From the NCBI GenBank assembly GCA_937981585.1, contig CALJOA010000029.1, positions 1-60,799 on the forward strand: a DNA stretch of 60,799 nucleotides. The letters run 5' to 3'. The notes under the pieces were generated by a model. It was not told the origin of the DNA. It saw only the letters and a program-made list of their open reading frames with translations, and did no database searches. Origin of the DNA: an uncultured Pirellulaceae bacterium (GTDB taxonomy: Bacteria > Planctomycetota > Planctomycetia > Pirellulales > Pirellulaceae). Numbering within the stretch: position 1 is the stretch's first letter; each line of letters starts with the position of its first letter. Of the stretch, positions 56,682-60,799 are shown in pieces. A program made the translations under genes and the position numbers.

Positions 56682-58133
56682 ATGACCTCAATTACGTTTA
56701 AAGCAGTCGTTAACAAGCTAGTGATTGTAGCTGGTTTGATTTTCTTACCAGCTATTTCTCGGGCTGCTACGTTTGATCAACCACGTGAGCGACCCAATGT
56801 CCTGTTGATCTGTGTTGATGATTTGCGACCCGAGTTAAATTGTTTCGGCGTTGACTACATCCACTCGCCCAACATTGACGGCTTGGCCAAAACTGGAAAG
56901 ATCTTCACTCGGCACTACGTGCAAGCGCCGACTTGTGGCGCGTCGCGGGCCGCATTGCTGACTGGGAAGTATGGCGCCGGCTCGAATTCGGCTCTGTTCC
57001 AACGGGCTGAACAAATCAAAAAGGGCAAAGCCGTTACGCCAAGCATGCCCGCTTGGTTTCGCAGCAATGGCTACACCACGGTGTCAGTTGGCAAAGTCTC
57101 CCATCACCCCGGCGGATACGGCGGACCGGATTGGGACGAAGATGACAAACTTGAAATGCCAAACTCATGGGATCGAAATCTTAAACCGACCGGAGCGTGG
57201 AAGCATCCACGGGGCTGGATGCATGGATTGGCTAATGGAGAAATCCGGGACAAAACTGGTAAAATGGATGTGTTCCAAGCCGCTCAAGGCGAAGACTCAA
57301 TCTATCCGGACGGAATTTCAACCGACGCGGCGCTAAAAGAACTCCAGACGCTGGCCGCCGACGAAAAGCCCTTCTTTCTCGCCGTCGGAATCCTGCGTCC
57401 GCATCTACCGTTCGGCGCTCCGGCGAAGTATTTCGAGCCATACAAGAGCGCGACGTTGCCCGCGATCCGTCATCCGGAAAAGCCAACCGGCAAAACGACT
57501 TGGCATGGCTCGGGCGAGTTCATGAATTACAACCTCTGGGGCCGAAACCCAAACACTGACGCCGAGTTCGCAATCGAAGTCCGCAAACACTACGCCGCTT
57601 GCGTGACATTTGCCGATGCCCAGGTCGGGCGAATTCTCAAACATTTGGAAGAATTAGGAAAGTCCGAAAACACGATTGTTGTGCTCTGGGGCGATCACGG
57701 TTGGCATCTTGGCGAGCACGCAATCTGGGGCAAACACGCTTTGTTCGAAGAGTCGTTGCGATCACCGCTCATCATTCGCTACCCCGCAATGTCAACTGCA
57801 GGTTCAAAGACCGATGCCGTTGTCGAATCCATCGACATTTTTCCGACACTTTGTGAGCTTGCCAAGCTACCTGTTCCCGAGTTCGTAAGCGGAACAACGT
57901 TGAGTCCATTGATTGATGGATCTCAAACCAAGGGCCACGATGCGATCGGCTATTACAGTAGGGCCAGAACGATTCGGTCGGAGCAATACCGTTTGATTGC
58001 TCACAAAGACGGCCATTGTGAACTCTACGCTCATGGTAGCCAAATCGGCGATGAAACAGAAAACCTCGCTCAGGCTAAACCAGATGTGGTGAAAGATCTG
58101 ATGAAGCGACTAAATACGCGGCGTCCGAAGTAG
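56682..58133 (+). CDS. Exported sulfatase (type I, formylglycine enzyme)
   Basis: A 483-residue enzyme that removes sulfate esters, probably from algal or other polysaccharides. A signal peptide covers ~1-29. [18 protein letters not shown] gives the metal-binding D46/D47. The activation motif is CGASR (C85), whose Cys is converted to formylglycine, followed by AALLTGKYG. Later come [50 protein letters not shown] with metal ligands, and [12 protein letters not shown]. It most resembles the iduronate-2-sulfatase-like group. No polysaccharide-degradation cluster is around it. Monocistronic. Confidence 0.93.
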   Translation: MTSITFKAVVNKLVIVAGLIFLPAISRAATFDQPRERPNVLLICVDDLRPELNCFGVDYIHSPNIDGLAKTGKIFTRHYVQAPTCGASRAALLTGKYGAGSNSALFQRAEQIKKGKAVTPSMPAWFRSNGYTTVSVGKVSHHPGGYGGPDWDEDDKLEMPNSWDRNLKPTGAWKHPRGWMHGLANGEIRDKTGKMDVFQAAQGEDSIYPDGISTDAALKELQTLAADEKPFFLAVGILRPHLPFGAPAKYFEPYKSATLPAIRHPEKPTGKTTWHGSGEFMNYNLWGRNPNTDAEFAIEVRKHYAACVTFADAQVGRILKHLEELGKSENTIVVLWGDHGWHLGEHAIWGKHALFEESLRSPLIIRYPAMSTAGSKTDAVVESIDIFPTLCELAKLPVPEFVSGTTLSPLIDGSQTKGHDAIGYYSRARTIRSEQYRLIAHKDGHCELYAHGSQIGDETENLAQAKPDVVKDLMKRLNTRRPK

Positions 58134-58190
58134 GCTGGTTGTTTGATTGCAAGTTATCGTTTTTTGCAGAGCAAGAGGAGCGTAGTATTG

Positions 58191-58257
58191 GACAGGATTG
58201 ACATGATGAACGCGATGTAAAGTTGTGTCACGGATCCTGTCAATCATGTTCATCCTG
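58191..58257. repeat. Dispersed imperfect inverted repeat, family B copy 2
   Basis: gacaggattgacatgatgaa on the left; atcctgtcaatcatgttcat on the right. Matches 211-272. It sits between the sulfatase and the defence locus. Confidence 0.6.
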
Positions 58258-58328
58258 CTTAATTTCTTGGATTTGGTAAACTAACCAAACTATGCCGACA
58301 CCGTCTCAACCCCAAGAATCCTTCCCAG

Positions 58329-58877
58329 ATGAATTTAGAAAAACTCGAAGACGCCGTCCGTGCGATTGTGGCGGAGATTGATCAAAGCGAGTTTATCTAT
58401 CAGCTTTTGCGGGCCTACGATCAGCCAAAGGCGTCGATCACGCGTTTGAAAAATGGGCAGTACAACCAATCGAAAAACGATGGTGAAGTCCTTTGGAAAA
58501 AGAAACTTTGCTTTCGGCATGAACCGGATGGCGATTTGCATGGGTGCATAGATCGATTGAAGTCAGACAATAACGTGACCAAACACGCTCCGCGATTCAT
58601 CATCGTCACTGACTTTGAAACGTTGTTGGCGCTGGACACCAAGACTGACGACACGATCGACACCCCGGTCAAGAACCTAGCCGAACACTTTGACTTCTTC
58701 CTGCCGTGGGCGGGGATGGAGAAGTCACAGATTCAAAGCGAATCGCTGGCCGACAACGATGTGAAGACGGATGAGGATCGGCATGCGTTGAACATCTTTC
58801 TGTCTCGGCTGTTGGCAGAAGCATTGGTTTATCTACGCAACAAAAAACGACAGATGAGGCGTAGTGAAGAAGAATGA
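58329..58877 (+). pseudogene. N-terminal remnant of a type IIG/DNA methyltransferase-like restriction protein
   Basis: A 182-residue frame. The first ~150 residues match the N-terminal domain of large DNA methyltransferase/restriction proteins of roughly 1000 residues: FIYQLLRAYDQPKASITRLK, GEVLWKKKLCFRHE, HAPRFIIVTDFETLLALDTK and HFDFFLPWAGMEK. It then reads NDVKTDEDRHALNIFLSRLL and jumps to LAEALVYLRNKKRQMRR. The methyltransferase motifs (NPPY and the SAM-binding loop) are missing. This looks like an in-frame internal deletion. Its TGA overlaps the ATG of the next gene by 4 nt, as if the original 3' end were retained. Confidence 0.6.
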
Positions 58878-60085
58878 ACCAGTTCGAGAAAGACTTGGAA
58901 GACATTCTCAAGAATGATCCGCTCGGTTTGCTGGTCGTAAAGCCCAAGCAATCAAACTCAATGACAACGGATCAGCGATTGGTGGCTTCGTTTGAGGAGA
59001 TCAATGCATTTGTTCGCGAACATGGCCGGGAGCCGGAAAAAAGCACGGACATCAACGAACGGAGGTTGTTCAGCCGTTTGAAGGGGCTTCGGGAAAGTGC
59101 TCAGCGTGCTTTTGCGTTAAAGGAACACGACGAGCATGATTTGTTGGGAGACTTCGCAATCTCCGATCCTGCCGCAATCGAAACGATCGACGATGTATTG
59201 GGCGGAGATGCACTGGGTTTACTCGGCGACAATCCCGAAGAGGACGATCCCGAAAGCATCTTCGTTCTAAAACATGTTTCCAAACCGTCACCCAACAAGC
59301 CTGATCATGTTGCCCGCAGAAAGGCTTGTAAAGAGTTTGACCAGTTTGAACCATTGTTCATAGAGCAACACGTTTTGATGAAATCAGGAATGAGAGTGAC
59401 AGTTCCTTTCAAGAGCGAAGATCAGATCCGCAAGGGTTCGTTCTTTGTTCTTAACGGCCAATTAGCCTACGTCGCCAACATTGGTAAATGGGAGAAACGA
59501 AGCACTGGAAAACGCCATCGCCACGATGCGAGGTTGTATTGTGTTTTTGAAAACGGAACCGAATCCAACCTGCTCCGTCATTCGCTTGCTAAAGCCCTTT
59601 GGGGAGATTCGAGCTGCCGTCAAATCATTGACGCTCACCAGCGTCAAATGTTCGACGAGCGATATGAAGTCAACAACGAAGACGAGCCGACCGGTTACAT
59701 CTATGTGCTACGTTCACTCAGCGAAGATCCCAGAATTCGGGAAATCGAGGACTTGTTCAAGATTGGCTTCAGCCGCCAGCCAGTTCTCGAACGAATCAAG
59801 AATGCGGCTTCAGATCCAACTTTCCTGATGGCTGACGTTGCGCCCGTTACGCATTTTGAAACGTACAATCTGAACCCGCAACAATTCGAAAAACTGATTC
59901 ACCGCTTCTTCGCGAAGGCTTGTCTCAACCTCGACATCATCGACGAAAACGGCAAACGATTCACGCCTCGTGAATGGTTCGTAGTACCTTTACCTGTCAT
60001 TGAGCAGGCAATAAAGTTGTTGATAAGCGGAGATATCGTCAATTACCTTTACCACCACCCGAGTCAGGAGATTCGTAAAAAGTAG
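58874..60085 (+). CDS. GIY-YIG nuclease family protein (T5orf172-like domain)
   Basis: A 403-residue protein. Residues ~1-140 are acidic, with DPLGLL-type repeats (NDPLGLLVVK, GDALGLLGDN). A central beta-rich region (~180-265) precedes the GIY-YIG/T5orf172 domain at ~270-385: GYIYVLRSLSEDPRI, DLFKIGFSRQPVLERIKNAASDPTF, then an aromatic/acidic HFETYNLNPQQFEKLIHRFF with the catalytic Glu, and FTPREWFVVP. Such proteins accompany restriction-modification genes. The ATG overlaps the upstream remnant's TGA, so it was part of that operon. Intact as far as seen. Confidence 0.75.
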   Translation: MNQFEKDLEDILKNDPLGLLVVKPKQSNSMTTDQRLVASFEEINAFVREHGREPEKSTDINERRLFSRLKGLRESAQRAFALKEHDEHDLLGDFAISDPAAIETIDDVLGGDALGLLGDNPEEDDPESIFVLKHVSKPSPNKPDHVARRKACKEFDQFEPLFIEQHVLMKSGMRVTVPFKSEDQIRKGSFFVLNGQLAYVANIGKWEKRSTGKRHRHDARLYCVFENGTESNLLRHSLAKALWGDSSCRQIIDAHQRQMFDERYEVNNEDEPTGYIYVLRSLSEDPRIREIEDLFKIGFSRQPVLERIKNAASDPTFLMADVAPVTHFETYNLNPQQFEKLIHRFFAKACLNLDIIDENGKRFTPREWFVVPLPVIEQAIKLLISGDIVNYLYHHPSQEIRKK

Positions 60086-60087
60086 AC

Positions 60088-60660
60088 ATGTGGAACGTGC
60101 AAGCACAACATGTGATCAGCTTGGGGCGAACTCCCAGTGGCCTTGAGTTTACGGAGTTGGTTGACGCCATTTTGCGCGCGAATTGTTTTTCCCTGGGAAT
60201 TCCTGAATCCGAAATTCACACTAACCATCGTGTTAACAAGCAGGACGGGGGAGTGGATACTCAAATCGACGCGGGGTCCGCTGAAGATAAGACTGGGTAT
60301 CTGACTTCCAAGTCGATTTGGCAGTATAAGGCCGTGGAGGGAGCAAGTCTAACTGAAGCCAAGCTGCGAAAGGAAGTGCGGGATGGTTGGTACGCACAAG
60401 AATTGTTGGCAAAAGACTACGTCTATCGTTTCTGTATCTGTGATGACGGTGCTGCCTACAAAAACAAGAAGCAATTTGAAACCTGGATATTGGATGAGAT
60501 TAACAAGAAGCACAAAAACATAACCTGTGCAAAGGTGCTTACAGCATCCACTATCGCGACACTTGCAAATAAATACCTTGGTTTGGTGGCTGCATTCTTC
60601 CCAGAATTTCGATTGCCGGTTCAGACGCTTGAGAGTTGGGGAGCAAGCATTACCCGACAG
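60088..60660 (+). pseudogene. Truncated defence-type nuclease/N-terminal domain, broken at an istB junction
   Basis: Opens at the ATG at 60088, 2 nt after the GIY-YIG gene stop. ~190 codons read as a protein: SLGRTPSGLEFTELVDAIL, VNKQDGGVDTQIDAG and KSIWQYKAVEG, an Asp...Gln-x-Lys pattern reminiscent of PD-(D/E)xK/Mrr-like nucleases, then KLRKEVRDGWYAQELLAKDY and YRFCICDDGAA. It ends near VQTLESWG. Beyond ~60650 the same DNA is the 3' end of an istB gene on the other strand, so the open frame to the window end is not real coding. Probably the first domain of a larger defence protein. Confidence 0.5.
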
Positions 60661-60799
60661 GTTCGGCCGGTGATTTGGATCACTTCGGCGTCTTGGAGGA
60701 AGCGATCGAGGATCGCTGTGGCCGCCGGAACGTCACCGATCAGCTTGCCCCAGTCTTCCAGTGGCCGATTACTGGTCATCATGGTGCTGCGAAGTTCAT
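60621..60799 (-). mobile_element. istB: C-terminal fragment of an IS21-family IstB ATPase (runs off the window)
   Basis: The minus-strand frame from the window edge reads STMMTSNRPLEDWGKLIGDV, PAATAILDRFLQDAEVIQIT and GRTCRV, the standard C-terminal part of IstB, the helper ATPase of IS21 transposition. Normal IstB continues GRSYRL plus a basic tail; here it changes after GRTCR into unrelated residues and stops at 60621. No IS terminal repeat is visible downstream of the stop, so this is a recombined or deleted IS copy and not a clean insertion end. Confidence 0.8.

Noticed and set aside
60661..60799. Continuation of the third defence gene to the window end on the plus strand
   Set aside because: The frame is open but the DNA encodes IstB on the other strand; the plus translation there is Arg/Ser-rich noise.

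Overview
The window comes from a planctomycete, most likely of the Pirellulales. The evidence is the set of lineage-typical families: DUF1501 with PSCyt1/DUF1549/DUF1553, DUF1552 with DUF1592-type proteins, heme-c/PA14 proteins, a sulfatase, PEP-CTERM proteins, an LEPRQLL-type N-terminus, YHS-type thioredoxin proteins, and many short dispersed inverted repeats. Base composition is moderate. I see no rRNA, tRNA or CRISPR array.

Layout. 0.4-5 kb: a CarF/TMEM189-type lipid desaturase, a multi-pass GT-C-like membrane protein and a GtrB/ArnC-like glycosyltransferase. 5.2-12.5 kb (minus strand): a small Cys-rich membrane protein, aconitase AcnA, an S41 processing protease and a secreted thioredoxin/YHS protein. 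13.3-17.8 kb (plus): Rho with a long RG/N-rich tail, and a membrane-anchored coiled-coil protein. 18-25 kb: small secreted and Cys-rich proteins, a TPM-domain protein, a Nudix hydrolase, a lipoprotein, a peroxiredoxin, an intradiol dioxygenase and an EF-hand protein. 25-36 kb: a beta-barrel porin, a PilZ-like protein, a PhoD phosphatase, a sugar-dehydrogenase-like propeller, a penta-heme cytochrome and a conserved hypothetical. 35.5-37.5 kb: the most notable gene (below). 38-45.4 kb: two PEP-CTERM proteins, a methyltransferase-like protein, DUF202, a second PhoD enzyme, an RTX/metzincin and a HIT protein. 45.5-58.1 kb: the two planctomycete operons (DUF1552/DUF1592 and DUF1501/DUF1549-1553), TcdA, a membrane protein and a sulfatase. 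58.3 kb to the end: a decayed restriction/defence locus broken by an IS21-type istB fragment.

Main discovery candidate. Two adjacent minus-strand reading frames (37476-36640 and 36636-35512) are one gene interrupted by a single in-frame TGA at 36637-36639. The TGA sits exactly where the first cysteine of a thioredoxin CGPC active site belongs (WUGPC), and a hairpin starts 1 nt after it. This fits a selenocysteine protein. The same polypeptide continues into a leishmanolysin-like HExxH metalloprotease domain, so it would be a secreted TlpA-like thioredoxin fused to an M8-like protease. Whether the organism can make selenocysteine cannot be seen here, because no sel genes are in the window.

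The intergenic regions hold at least six families of short inverted repeats. Some are nested in each other, and one is a perfect 46-bp palindrome. They look like MITE/REP-type elements and mark most gaps between transcription units.
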